Positions 38,551 through 47,192 of a stretch of DNA of 64,000 bases are shown here, piece by piece. The stretch lies in the NCBI GenBank assembly GCA_021779095.1, contig JAJYBI010000012.1:28606-92605 (forward strand), in the 5' to 3' direction. The notes under the pieces are model-generated. The model saw only the letters and a list, made by a program, of their open reading frames with translations. It was not told where the DNA came from and ran no database searches. A program made the position numbers and the translations under genes. The stretch comes from Deltaproteobacteria bacterium. GTDB taxonomy: Bacteria > Desulfobacterota > Desulfuromonadia > Geobacterales > JAJYBI01. Each line of letters begins with the position of its first letter. Position 1 is the stretch's first letter.

Positions 38551-39636
38551 TCAATACTGTTTCGGACTGTGCTCGACGCCGTGGCAGGTCAGGTAACATT
38601 CGCCGCTGAATTTCGCGACCCCCCTCTCGACGAACTTGAGCTGGCCATGTGAGTCCGGCGTGACGACGTCGGTATTGAAACGGATGAGATACTTGTTTTC
38701 CGTACTGCCGTGCGCGGTATGGCAGGTGTAACAGGAGGTGCCGCCCGTCAGAGTGGCGGTGTTCCCCTGGATATGCAGAGCATGATAGGGGAAGCTCTCG
38801 TTGCCGAGAATGCTGGAACGGCTGTGACAACGGTAGCATAACGCATAGGCGAAGGCACTTTCCGGTGCATTGTCGCGCGTCGAATAGTTATCCACCAGAA
38901 TATGCTCGTACCGGGAACCGTGGGGGCCACGTGGCGCAGACGGGTCGTCGCTCGCATGGCAATCTCCGCAGGTGATCATGGAGACATCTCCCGGCGCGAC
39001 CTTCTTCTCCTTGTACGGTTTTATGAGACTCACCACCATGGAATTCTTCCCTTCCGCCTCCACGGGATGGAACGACGGATTCCCCGGAGAAAACTCCGCC
39101 TTCTTGTTGGTGTACCTGCCGGGGAGATTTGCACTCGCCCCGTGACACCGGTAACAGAGCTCATATTCAGTCGTCACATCCGTATACTGGTTCCCTGCCC
39201 GTTTACCCGGTATCCCCGCGTACTTTTTCGTCGAACTCAGCAGATGCGGATTGTGACAATCCACGCAATCGGCATGACGAGGCATGCGGGGATCGGTCTC
39301 CGGTAGCGTCTCATTCCTGCGATGCACCCCACCGTCTTCAAACGTGGGGTGATGGTAATTCTTGCGGAATTCGGCCTCGACATTCTTCAGGGGGGGGTCG
39401 GGAAAGGTCACGCCGCGCGGCAGATTCCTGTTGAGGAGCTTTGCGGGGGCCCGGTCGCCGTGGCACACGAAACACATGTCGGCTCCACCACCGGTTCTCA
39501 GATTTGAGCGGTAATGACAGGTAGCACAACCGACGGGGAGATTCGCCTTGTCCAGGTGGGTAGGGATCTCTGCCGATACCGGTATGGCAACGCCCATAAC
39601 AACGAGCAGCAATAGTATCGTCTTGCGTAATTTCAT
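38551..39636 (-). CDS. Octahaem c-type cytochrome, periplasmic
   Basis: 361 residues: signal peptide (KTILLLLVVMGVAIPVSA) and seven CXXCH haem sites (CATCH, CFVCH, CVDCH, CYRCH, CGDCH, CYRCH, CYTCH) plus a CX3CH (CYLTCH) at the C-terminus. Segments like ADCVDCHNPHLL resemble the doubled-CXXCH family of Geobacter-type cytochromes. Probably a periplasmic or surface electron carrier in respiration of external acceptors; the partner is not known. ATG at 39636 with AAGGTG, preferred to a GTG one codon earlier. It follows the tetrahaem cytochrome by 29 bases. Confidence 0.93.
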   Translation of the reverse strand: MKLRKTILLLLVVMGVAIPVSAEIPTHLDKANLPVGCATCHYRSNLRTGGGADMCFVCHGDRAPAKLLNRNLPRGVTFPDPPLKNVEAEFRKNYHHPTFEDGGVHRRNETLPETDPRMPRHADCVDCHNPHLLSSTKKYAGIPGKRAGNQYTDVTTEYELCYRCHGASANLPGRYTNKKAEFSPGNPSFHPVEAEGKNSMVVSLIKPYKEKKVAPGDVSMITCGDCHASDDPSAPRGPHGSRYEHILVDNYSTRDNAPESAFAYALCYRCHSRSSILGNESFPYHALHIQGNTATLTGGTSCYTCHTAHGSTENKYLIRFNTDVVTPDSHGQLKFVERGVAKFSGECYLTCHGVEHSPKQY

Positions 39637-39665
39637 CACATCACCTTGTCAGTCTGCCGTTGTAA

Positions 39666-40379
39666 CTAGAATGAGGGCGTTGTCTTGTGGCATTCTCCGC
39701 ACACATGGTCGTAGGTATCACCGACCGAAAACGGGATAAGGCCGTCATTCGACTTGTCCTGGTGCGGGTCATGACACGAGGTGCACTGTACCCTCCCCTG
39801 ATAGTCCAGTTTCACCCCATAGGTACCGGCGATGGGATAGATGTACTGCCCCGCCCCTTTCAGGGCTTCGATATCGGCAACCACACTAGCATTGTAGTTG
39901 AACGAGACGGGGTGGTGACTGCTGATACGGTCAAAGACCGGGATATTCCCACCGACGGTGGCGATGGTAGTGGGAACGCTGACGACTGCACCAAGTGCAG
40001 TCTGGCCGTCGTGACAGCTCATACAGAGACGCGACGATCCGTTCAGGGTCCCGTAATTGCTCTTCCCCCGGGTTCCCGGGTTATCAATCACCAGCGTCTG
40101 GGACGAATAGAGCTTGAAGGTCCGCGTCGTATCCAGCCTGTTCCAGAGGGGCCGCTGGCCGGTAGCGTTGTGCGGCGTGTGGCAGAAGATGCAGATCTGC
40201 GTTTCAGACACCGCCTTCTTGGTGACGTTGGGGTTCGTATTGAGCGAGGAAAAATTATGTTTGTTGCCGACTCCCAGAGGAGACATGTCGGAAAGTTTCG
40301 GACCTACGGCATATGACACGTTCAACAGCGCCAGCACACAAGCGCAGACGATCGCCGGAACATGAATCCATTTCTTCAT
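39666..40379 (-). CDS. Tetrahaem c-type cytochrome, periplasmic
   Basis: 237 residues: signal peptide (HVPAIVCACVLALLNVSYA) and four CXXCH sites (CIFCHTPHN, CMSCHDGQ, CTSCHDPH, CGECH). The CIFCHTPHN and CTSCHDPHQ forms are typical of Geobacter cytochromes that alternate haem pairs with CHxPH. ATG at 40379 overlaps the NHL-protein stop by four bases (ATGA), so the two are co-translated. Confidence 0.92.
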   Translation of the reverse strand: MKKWIHVPAIVCACVLALLNVSYAVGPKLSDMSPLGVGNKHNFSSLNTNPNVTKKAVSETQICIFCHTPHNATGQRPLWNRLDTTRTFKLYSSQTLVIDNPGTRGKSNYGTLNGSSRLCMSCHDGQTALGAVVSVPTTIATVGGNIPVFDRISSHHPVSFNYNASVVADIEALKGAGQYIYPIAGTYGVKLDYQGRVQCTSCHDPHQDKSNDGLIPFSVGDTYDHVCGECHKTTPSF

Positions 40380-41419
40380 AACTGCTTGCCCTCTTTCAGA
40401 TACTGAAAAATCTGGACCCTGCGGTTCTGCGAATCGGCAACATAGATGGTATCGTTCCGGTCGATGAATATCCCCGACGGCAGTGAAAACTCACCCGGCT
40501 TGTCACCGGAACCGCCCACAAACAGCAAAAGCTTCCCGGTCTGATCGAATATCTGGAAATTATCGAACGTCGCGTCGACCACGTACAGATGCAGGTCGCT
40601 GTCCACCGCGACCCCTTTCGGCCTCGCGAAATAACCGGGAGCATCCCCGATATCACCGATAGACCGTCGATACGTTCCGTCTTTCGAAAAGACCCGGATC
40701 GTGAAATTCATGGCGTCGGTCACGTAGATATTGTCGTTCCGGTCAACGGCGACGCTGACAGGCCGATTGAATGCATCCCCGGTGCCACCGGTGATTTCAC
40801 GCAGAAAGTGGTTGTCCGCCCCGAATACTATCAATTTCTGCGCCAAAACATCGGCGACGATCTTTTCATCGCGGCTGTTGACGGCGATCCCGGCAGGGCG
40901 TTGCAGTTCATGGCCGTCATCGTGCAGCGTACCGAGGAATTTCCCATCCCTGCGATAGATGAAAATCTGCGCCAGGACGGAATCGGTGACGTAGAGCGTG
41001 CCGTCCCCGCCGACCGCCACCCCGACCGGACTCACCAGCGCAGCATCTCCGGCATGGGTAATATCCGTCACCGACCGCTCTGCAAGGTCATAGCGATGGA
41101 CAACACGTGCAGCGGGATCGGCAACGTACAGTATCCGACCCGCATCGACCGTAATGCCTGCTGGGGCGGCAAACCCCTCGGCTGGGGGCTCCTCTCCGGT
41201 GACGAGCGTCAGAAGTTTATGCATCTTGCCGTACTTGGGCTGGATATCCGCCGGGCCCCTGATCACCCTCAGCAGGGCGATACGTGCACGTTCCGGCGGG
41301 TCAGGCCATACGACGTGCAGTGCAGGATCGGCAAGATGGAACGGTTCGCCCCCAAGGGAGGCACATCCCGCAAGACCCAGAAAACACAGAACAAGAAACA
41401 ATCGCATTATCGGAGACAT
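40376..41419 (-). CDS. NHL-repeat (beta-propeller) lipoprotein
   Basis: 347 residues with a lipobox (FLGLAGC) and about six NHL-type repeats (FAAPAGITVDAGRILYVADPA, VSPVGVAVGGDGTLYVTDS, FNRPVSVAVDRNDNIYVTDA, FARPKGVAVDSDLHLYVVDA, SLPSGIFIDRNDTIYVADS). Such propellers are scaffolds that occur beside cytochromes in metal-reducing bacteria; a structural role at the membrane is inference. It lies in the middle of the cytochrome operon. Confidence 0.88.
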   Translation of the reverse strand: MSPIMRLFLVLCFLGLAGCASLGGEPFHLADPALHVVWPDPPERARIALLRVIRGPADIQPKYGKMHKLLTLVTGEEPPAEGFAAPAGITVDAGRILYVADPAARVVHRYDLAERSVTDITHAGDAALVSPVGVAVGGDGTLYVTDSVLAQIFIYRRDGKFLGTLHDDGHELQRPAGIAVNSRDEKIVADVLAQKLIVFGADNHFLREITGGTGDAFNRPVSVAVDRNDNIYVTDAMNFTIRVFSKDGTYRRSIGDIGDAPGYFARPKGVAVDSDLHLYVVDATFDNFQIFDQTGKLLLFVGGSGDKPGEFSLPSGIFIDRNDTIYVADSQNRRVQIFQYLKEGKQL

Positions 41420-41422
41420 CCG

Positions 41423-41605
41423 CTACGCCCGCGACATGCCGACAATCCAGACGGCAAACAGGAGGACGATACACGCACCCCATCTGCGCGCGACACGTTG
41501 GTCGAATGTGCCGGCCGTGCCGAATACGTTGAGAATGAACCCGACCACCGACCCTATCCACCCCCACAGACCGATCTGACTTACCAGCGCCCACCCTTCA
41601 TGCAT
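41423..41605 (-). CDS. Small two-helix membrane protein
   Basis: 60 residues with two hydrophobic helices (about 6-25 and 38-57) joined by a short charged loop (DQRVARRWG). ATG at 41605 overlaps the glycosyltransferase stop by eight bases (ATGCATGA). A longer in-frame start exists inside the upstream gene but is less likely. Function unknown; it sits between the glycosyltransferase and the NHL lipoprotein. Confidence 0.6.
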   Translation of the reverse strand: MHEGWALVSQIGLWGWIGSVVGFILNVFGTAGTFDQRVARRWGACIVLLFAVWIVGMSRA

Positions 41606-42338
41606 CGGCTTTCGCCCCCGTAGTGAACAATTTCCGGCAGACACTGCCCAACTTCAGCTTCCAGACCATGAGCACCGCTTCCCGGACGATCTTCCTGGAC
41701 ATCTTTGACGTCCCCGCATGACGGTCGATAAAGATAATCGGGATTTCGCCGAGCCGGAAACCGAGTTCATGACAGCGGTAATTCATTTCGATCTGGAATG
41801 AATAACCGTCTGACTTGATGGTGTCCAGATCGATCGCCTCCAGGACCTCGCGACGGAAACATTTGAAGCCGCTGGTACAGTCGGCAAGCTCCATCCCGGT
41901 GATCAACCGCGTATAGACGCTCGCGAAATAACTGAGCATGAGCCTGCGCAGCGGCCAGTTGACGACGCTGACCCCGTTGAGATAGCGGGACCCGATAACC
42001 AGGTCGCAGTCCGCCATCTTTTCCAGAAAGCGGGGAAGCACCGCCGGATCATGGGAAAAGTCCGCATCCATCTCGACGACGTAATCTGCGCCACCGGCCA
42101 GCGCAATCCGGAAGCCTTCCCGATACGCCGACCCCAGCCCCATCTTACCCTTTCGATGCAGGACGGTGACTCGTTCATTGGCAGCCGCCATGGCATCGGC
42201 CAGCTCACCGGTCCCGTCGGGGGAGTTGTCGTCTACTACCAGGATATGGATTGCAGGGTGCTGGGTAAGTACGAGTTGAACGAGCTTTTCGAGATTGTCG
42301 CGTTCATTGTACGTAGGAATGACAACAACGGTTTTCAA
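41598..42338 (-). CDS. Family 2 glycosyltransferase, polyprenol-phosphate hexosyltransferase type (DPM1-like)
   Basis: 246 residues with GT-A motifs VVVIPTYNERDNLEKLV, VVDDNSPDGTGELAD, GLGSAYREGF, EMDADFSHDP (DxD) and SRYLNG. Similar to dolichol/polyprenol-phosphate mannose synthases and lacks C-terminal membrane helices. Probably moves a sugar from a nucleotide donor to a lipid carrier. I chose a TTG start at 42338 that overlaps the PpiC stop by three bases and has AAGG seven bases upstream; a longer frame to 42398 lies inside the upstream gene. Confidence 0.87.
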   Translation of the reverse strand: MKTVVVIPTYNERDNLEKLVQLVLTQHPAIHILVVDDNSPDGTGELADAMAAANERVTVLHRKGKMGLGSAYREGFRIALAGGADYVVEMDADFSHDPAVLPRFLEKMADCDLVIGSRYLNGVSVVNWPLRRLMLSYFASVYTRLITGMELADCTSGFKCFRREVLEAIDLDTIKSDGYSFQIEMNYRCHELGFRLGEIPIIFIDRHAGTSKMSRKIVREAVLMVWKLKLGSVCRKLFTTGAKADA

Positions 42339-43312
42339 GGAGTGGCCTTTTTCATGTAATAAACGATCTTTGCTGAACCCTTCAACTGCTTCATCCACCG
42401 CTCGAACAGCTGCTTTTTCCTGGCTTCGACCATCTTCGTACGGATCTTGTCCTTTATCTCGTCAAACGAAAGCTGATGGGCGTCCTGTTTGTCCGTGAGC
42501 TTGATGAGATAAAATCCATAGATCGTATCAATAGGGCCACGGATTTCACCGACCTTCATCGATTTCACCGCCTTATCGAACTCGGGCTCCGTCGTACCGG
42601 CGTGAAAATATCCGATATCGCCCCCCTTTATCCGCGACATGTCATCGGACTCATTTTCGGCAACCTGCGCAAAATCGGCACCCCCCTGCACCTTCTTGAG
42701 CAGTTCGAGAGCCTTTTCTCGCAGCGTGGCCTTCTGCTTGTCGTTGGAAGACGGATCCACCTTTATCAGGATCATGCTGGCCCGGTACCTTACCGGCTCA
42801 AAATACTTCTTGCTGTTGTCGGTGTACTGCTCCAGAACCTCGGCATCTGAAACAGCGGCCTTGTCATCCACCTCACGCTTATGCATCATCTCGGAGACAT
42901 CATTCCGCTCCAGGTACCTGCCCAGCGACTTCTCGGTAAATCCCGACGCATCGAGCGCCTTGCGAAATTTCGCCTCCGACGGGAAGCGCGATTCCACGAG
43001 ACGAACCTCCTGCTCGAGGGTATCTTCATCGAGCTTCACCCCCTTGCGAAGTCCGTCCTGATACTGGAGCTCCTTGTCAACGAGTGCATTCAGCGCCTTT
43101 TGCCGGATCTCGCTGATTTTTTCAGCGGACATCCCCCCGTGGAAACTCTCCATGGGGGCAATGAGCTGCACCTCCTGGTTCAGTTCGTTCAGATACAGAT
43201 CGACGCCATTGACGGAAGCAACCCTCGGGACCTTAACCTCGCTCGCAGACGCCCAGACCGAAGAAGCAGCCAGCACAAACACCACGAAAAGACAACGACC
43301 TACCATGCGCAT
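42335..43312 (-). CDS. Periplasmic peptidyl-prolyl isomerase (SurA/PpiC-like)
   Basis: 325 residues: signal peptide (CLFVVFVLAASSVWASA), SurA N-like chaperone helices (about 30-160) and a parvulin domain (about 170-270: YRASMILIKVDPSSND...GGADFAQVAENESDDMSRIKGGDIGYF...GPIDTIYGFYLIKL). Helps fold or deliver outer-membrane and periplasmic proteins, plausibly including the cytochromes downstream. ATG at 43312 with AAGGAG. A TTGACT-N17-TTATTC promoter precedes it. Confidence 0.93.
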   Translation of the reverse strand: MRMVGRCLFVVFVLAASSVWASASEVKVPRVASVNGVDLYLNELNQEVQLIAPMESFHGGMSAEKISEIRQKALNALVDKELQYQDGLRKGVKLDEDTLEQEVRLVESRFPSEAKFRKALDASGFTEKSLGRYLERNDVSEMMHKREVDDKAAVSDAEVLEQYTDNSKKYFEPVRYRASMILIKVDPSSNDKQKATLREKALELLKKVQGGADFAQVAENESDDMSRIKGGDIGYFHAGTTEPEFDKAVKSMKVGEIRGPIDTIYGFYLIKLTDKQDAHQLSFDEIKDKIRTKMVEARKKQLFERWMKQLKGSAKIVYYMKKATP

Positions 43313-43346
43313 ACAGGTATCTCCTTGAAATGGGCTCCAGATGCGA

Positions 43347-43375
43347 GAATAAACGATTTCAGGTTTTCAAGTCAA
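43347..43375 (-). promoter_or_regulatory. Promoter of the PpiC-glycosyltransferase-cytochrome operon
   Basis: TTGACT -35 (43370-43375), 17-base spacer, TTATTC -10 (43347-43352) on the minus strand, about 30 bases before the start codon. Confidence 0.6.
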
Positions 43376-43399
43376 GGGAAAGGCAGGGGAAACTGTGGG

Positions 43400-43433
43400 G
43401 AGAAAACAGGAAAGGCCATGTCAGACATGGCCT
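43400..43433 (-). terminator. Terminator of the tRNA cluster
   Basis: A 10-bp stem AGGCCATGTC/GACATGGCCT with a one-base loop (43413-43433), followed on the minus strand by TTCCTGTTTTCT. It lies 10 bases beyond the last tRNA. Confidence 0.8.
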
Positions 43434-43442
43434 CATGATAGA

Positions 43443-43519
<77 letters not shown>

Positions 43520-43538
43520 AAATCTTTGAATTGAATTT

Positions 43539-43614
43539 TGGTGGGCGAAACAGGGATCGAACCTGTGACATCCAGCTTGTAAGGCTGGCGCTCTCCCAGC
43601 TGAGCTATTCGCCC
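43539..43614 (-). tRNA. tRNA-Val (anticodon TAC)
   Basis: 76 nt including CCA. Acceptor GGGCGAA/TTCGCCC, D-arm AGCTCAGCTGGGAGAGC, anticodon loop CTTACAA within CCAGC/GCTGG, T-arm ACAGGTTCGATCCCTGT. Sits between the two tRNA-Asp copies. Confidence 0.96.
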
Positions 43615-43621
43615 GATTAAA

Positions 43622-43698
<77 letters not shown>

Positions 43699-43736
43699 GC
43701 AAACTGCATCCCGATAGGCGGGATTACCTGATCATT

Positions 43737-44021
43737 TTACTTCTTCTTTGAGTTCACCGCTTCCTTGAGGCCGGTACCGGCCTTGAACTTGGGAGCTACG
43801 CTCGCGGCGATCGTAATCTTTTTGCCGGTCTGCGGGTTCTGCCCCTTGCGGGCCGCACGCGTAACGGTGCTGAATGTACCGAACCCCACCAGGCTCAGTT
43901 TGTCACCTTTGGCAAGGCAGTTGGTAATGGAATCCACAATCGCCTTGATCGCCTCTTCAGCAGCAACCTTGGTGAGGCCTGCGTTCTCCGCGACTTCTGC
44001 TACGAGTTCTGCCTTCGTCAT
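43737..44021 (-). CDS. HU-family nucleoid DNA-binding protein
   Basis: 94 residues with MTKAELVAEVAENAGLTKVAAEEAIKAIVDSI, GFGTFSTVTRAARKGQNPQTGKKITI (the DNA-binding arm with RKGQNPQTG) and a Lys-rich end. Dimeric bending protein of the nucleoid. HU rather than IHF by the arm and the absence of IHF-specific flanks. ATG at 44021 with CAGGGGGAT upstream and a consensus promoter 65 bases further. The tRNAs follow with only a weak hairpin between, so co-transcription is possible. Confidence 0.95.
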   Translation of the reverse strand: MTKAELVAEVAENAGLTKVAAEEAIKAIVDSITNCLAKGDKLSLVGFGTFSTVTRAARKGQNPQTGKKITIAASVAPKFKAGTGLKEAVNSKKK

Positions 44022-44085
44022 GATATCCCCCTGGAATACTCAGTATATGCAGACTTTCATGGTCTCTGTTGCAAAGTGGATGTAC

Positions 44086-44114
44086 CTTATAACAGGGGGA
44101 CGAAATGGTGTCAA
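44086..44114 (-). promoter_or_regulatory. Consensus sigma70 promoter of the HU gene
   Basis: TTGACA -35 (44109-44114), 17-base spacer, TATAAG -10 (44086-44091) on the minus strand. Confidence 0.9.
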
Positions 44115-44177
44115 GCATTTTTCTGCGGGCGATCACAGGCTGCCGCGGTCAGGAAATCACCCGGGTGACGGGGTGCG

Positions 44178-44771
44178 CTAGCGGGCTATGATGCGCATAA
44201 ATTTGTACAGATAATCAACGCCCGACCAGATGGTGATGATCGTGGCTATCCAGAGGTAGAACATGCCGACATGGTGCATGTTGACGACGAGATAGGGGTT
44301 ATCGATGCCGAAACACCAGCGATAATCATAATGGAGCAGAAGCCCCAGGATCGCGACGATCTGAAAGATTGTCTTGAGCTTGCCGAGATCACTGGCAGAG
44401 ATAACGATCCCCTCGGATGACGCAATGCCGCGCAGACCGGTGATGATGATCTCCCTGCCAAGTATCACCAGCACCATCCAGGCAGGGGCCCTGCCGAACG
44501 GCAGAATCATGATCAGCGCCGCCATGACCATGAGCTTGTCCGCAATGGGGTCGAGGAACTTGCCGAACACCGTCACGATCTGCATCCGCCTCGCCAGATA
44601 CCCGTCGAGCCAGTCGGTGGTCGAAGCGATGGCAAAGATTGCCGCCGCCCAGAATCCATCATCCCGGGAATCGGAGAAGAGGAGCACCACCATCACGGGG
44701 ATAAGGGCGATACGAAGGAGGGTCAGGATGTTTGGGATGTTCCAGATCTGGCTTCGAGATTGTGGGGTCAT
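44178..44771 (-). CDS. pgsA: CDP-diacylglycerol-glycerol-3-phosphate 3-phosphatidyltransferase
   Basis: 197 residues, integral membrane. The CDP-alcohol phosphotransferase motif is complete: DWLDGYLARRMQIVTVFGKF followed by LDPIADK (D-x2-DG-x2-AR-x8-G-x3-D-x3-D). N-terminus IWNIPNILTLLRIALIPVMV is typical of PgsA. Makes phosphatidylglycerol-phosphate for PG and cardiolipin. ATG at 44771, nine bases after the transglycosylase stop and without a clear ribosome binding site. Confidence 0.94.
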   Translation of the reverse strand: MTPQSRSQIWNIPNILTLLRIALIPVMVVLLFSDSRDDGFWAAAIFAIASTTDWLDGYLARRMQIVTVFGKFLDPIADKLMVMAALIMILPFGRAPAWMVLVILGREIIITGLRGIASSEGIVISASDLGKLKTIFQIVAILGLLLHYDYRWCFGIDNPYLVVNMHHVGMFYLWIATIITIWSGVDYLYKFMRIIAR

Positions 44772-44780
44772 GAATGCACG

Positions 44781-45389
44781 CTAGTTGTTCTGATAGGATC
44801 GCTGATAACTCAGCACCTTGGCGACGTAGTTCCGGGTTTCGCTGAAGGGGGGAATCCCCTTGTATTTAGCCACGTTGGCAAGCCCCGCATTATATGCGGC
44901 CAGGGCCAGGGAGACATCCCCCTTGAAGGTATCGAGAAGAAACCGCAGATACCGCACCCCTCCCCGGATATTGTCCCTGGGGTTGAAGGCATCGGCGACA
45001 TGGAGCCCGTGGGCGGTCTTGGGCATGAGCTGCATGAGCCCCGATGCCCCCTTGGAAGATACCGCATTGGGATTATACCCCGATTCGGCATGGATGACCG
45101 CTTTCACCAGCGACTTGTCGACGCCGTACTCAAGGGCGCAGGCATTGATGATCGGTTCGAACTCCTCGGGGTTGCGTGCGCACGCCGTCAACCTGAAATT
45201 GGTGCGCAGCTTCCGGTCCTTCCGGATATCGCGCATGAAGATCTTGAACCGACGATCCGTGGGGGTATCGGTAAAATGCACCACACCGTCGTTATCCTCG
45301 AACCGGTAGATATCCGCAAAGGCCGGCTGAATAACCGCCTCTGCAAGCAGGACCACCATGCATATGAGATAGAGATGACGCCGCACCAT
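44781..45389 (-). CDS. Lytic transglycosylase with N-terminal DUF4124-like segment
   Basis: 202 residues: signal peptide (HLYLICMVVLLAEAVIQPAFA), a DUF4124-like IYRFEDNDGVVHFTDTPTD, and an SLT domain with the catalytic Glu in IHAESGYNPNAVSSKGASGLMQLMP and the AAYNAG and YVAKVLSY motifs. Cleaves peptidoglycan glycan strands in the periplasm. ATG at 45389 with AGAGGAAG; a longer frame extends into the promoter. Confidence 0.93.
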   Translation of the reverse strand: MVRRHLYLICMVVLLAEAVIQPAFADIYRFEDNDGVVHFTDTPTDRRFKIFMRDIRKDRKLRTNFRLTACARNPEEFEPIINACALEYGVDKSLVKAVIHAESGYNPNAVSSKGASGLMQLMPKTAHGLHVADAFNPRDNIRGGVRYLRFLLDTFKGDVSLALAAYNAGLANVAKYKGIPPFSETRNYVAKVLSYQRSYQNN

Positions 45390-45443
45390 GCTTCCTCTTT
45401 GATCGAAACCGCAGTAGTCCCCACCCAAAAAAATCAGATTCAA

Positions 45444-45472
45444 TATATAGACCAATTCGGGACTCATTTCAA
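45444..45472 (-). promoter_or_regulatory. Promoter of the lytic transglycosylase-pgsA pair
   Basis: TTGAAA -35 (45467-45472), 17-base spacer, TATATA -10 (45444-45449) on the minus strand. Confidence 0.7.
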
Positions 45473-45513
45473 CACCGGGGCAAAATTATCAGTGCATAAC
45501 CTCCCAAAATAGC

Positions 45514-45542
45514 TTGACATTGCACCCCCATGCATAAATAAT
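45514..45542 (+). promoter_or_regulatory. Promoter of nadB, divergent
   Basis: TTGACA -35 (45514-45519), 17-base spacer, AATAAT -10 (45537-45542) on the plus strand, back to back with the transglycosylase promoter. Confidence 0.8.
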
Positions 45543-45589
45543 CGCCGGGCGCGGTGCCGCATCAGGCGCCGGCTCGGGAGAACACTGAC

Positions 45590-47185
45590 ATGAAACTTGA
45601 AAGCGATTTTCTGGTAATCGGCAGCGGGATTGCCGGCCTCACCTTCGCCCTCCGGGCGGCACGTCACGGCAGGGTCGCCCTGATCACGAAACGCGAAATC
45701 ACCGAATCGGCTACAAATTACGCACAGGGTGGCATCGCATCGGTCTTTTCCCAGGAAGACACCTTCGACGCCCACTGTGAAGACACCATGGTCGCCGGTG
45801 CCGGCATCTGCCACGAAGACGTGGTGAAGATGGTGGTGGAGGAAGGACCGCAGATCATTCGCGACCTCATCGAGTGGGGGGTCCAGTTCACCACGAGCGG
45901 CGAGACATACGACCTGACCCGCGAAGGGGGACACAGCAAGCGCCGCATCCTCCATGCAGACGACATCACCGGCCGCGAGATAGAGCGCGCGCTCGTGGCC
46001 GCGGTCCGCGCCGATGCCAACATCGAGATGTATGAACACCATATCGCCATCGATCTTATAACCGAAGCAAAGATCGCCCGCAAGCGGCTCAAGACAAACC
46101 GCTGTCTCGGCGCCCACGTGCTGGACAAAAATACCGGCGCGGTGAAGACCTTCACCGCCAAAGTCACACTGCTGGCCACGGGTGGCGCGGGAAAGGTCTA
46201 CCTCTACACCTGCAACCCCGACGTGGCCACCGGTGACGGCATCGCCATGGCCTACCGGGCCGGGGCAAGCGTCGCCAACATGGAATTCATGCAGTTCCAC
46301 CCCACCACCCTGTACCATCCGAATGCGAAATCGTTCCTCATCTCGGAGGCGGTGCGGGGCGAAGGTGCAATCCTGCGGCGGCGCGACGGCACACCGTTCA
46401 TGGAGCGGTATCACCATCTGAAGGACCTGGCTCCCCGGGATATCGTGGCCCGCGCCATCGACAACGAAATGAAGATCCACGGCGACGACTGCGTCTACCT
46501 GGACATCACCCACGAAAACCCTGATTCCGTCAGGGAGCGCTTCCCCAACATCTACCAGACCTGCCTCGAATACGGCCTCGACATGACGAAACAGCCGCTT
46601 CCCGTCGTCCCGGCGGCCCACTACCTCTGCGGCGGGGTCATGGTGGACGAGCACGCGGAGACCGACATCGCCAACCTGTACGCCATCGGCGAAGTCGCCT
46701 TCACCGGCCTGCACGGCGCCAACCGTCTCGCCAGCAACTCGCTCTTGGAGGCGGCGGTGTACGCGAACAAGGCGTACGAGCACGCCATCACCCGCCTGGA
46801 CACCACCCCTGCCCCGGCGGAAGACATCCCCGACTGGGATTCCGGCACCGCCACCAACAGCGACGAGATGGTGGTCGTCTCCCAGAACTGGGACGAGGTC
46901 CGGCGGTCCATGTGGAACTACGTGGGGATCGTCCGCTCCACCAAGCGGCTGGAGCGCGCCCTGCGCCGCATCCGGCTGATCCAGGAGGAGATCGAGGATT
47001 ACTACTGGGACTTCATCATCACCTCCGACCTGATCGAACTGCGAAACATCACCACCGTTGCCGAGCTGATCGTGCTGTGCGCCCTGCAGCGCAAGGAATC
47101 ACGCGGACTGCACTACAACATCGATTTTCCGGAGCGGGACGACACCCACTGGAAAAAAGACAGCTACATAAAAAAACAGTTCTGA
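45590..47185 (+). CDS. nadB: L-aspartate oxidase
   Basis: FAD enzyme that oxidises aspartate to iminoaspartate for NAD synthesis. 531 residues with the dinucleotide fold VIGSGIAGLTFALRAA, the FAD-binding ATNYAQGGIASVF, the active-site region GGHSKRRILHADDITGREIE, HPTTLY, and AAHYLCGGVMVD with GEVAFTGLHGANRLASNSLLEA. The C-terminal helical domain is full length. ATG at 45590 with GGGAG nine bases upstream; a 12-codon in-frame extension lacks support. First plus-strand gene in the window. Confidence 0.96.
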   Translation: MKLESDFLVIGSGIAGLTFALRAARHGRVALITKREITESATNYAQGGIASVFSQEDTFDAHCEDTMVAGAGICHEDVVKMVVEEGPQIIRDLIEWGVQFTTSGETYDLTREGGHSKRRILHADDITGREIERALVAAVRADANIEMYEHHIAIDLITEAKIARKRLKTNRCLGAHVLDKNTGAVKTFTAKVTLLATGGAGKVYLYTCNPDVATGDGIAMAYRAGASVANMEFMQFHPTTLYHPNAKSFLISEAVRGEGAILRRRDGTPFMERYHHLKDLAPRDIVARAIDNEMKIHGDDCVYLDITHENPDSVRERFPNIYQTCLEYGLDMTKQPLPVVPAAHYLCGGVMVDEHAETDIANLYAIGEVAFTGLHGANRLASNSLLEAAVYANKAYEHAITRLDTTPAPAEDIPDWDSGTATNSDEMVVVSQNWDEVRRSMWNYVGIVRSTKRLERALRRIRLIQEEIEDYYWDFIITSDLIELRNITTVAELIVLCALQRKESRGLHYNIDFPERDDTHWKKDSYIKKQF

Positions 47186-47192
47186 GGGATGC

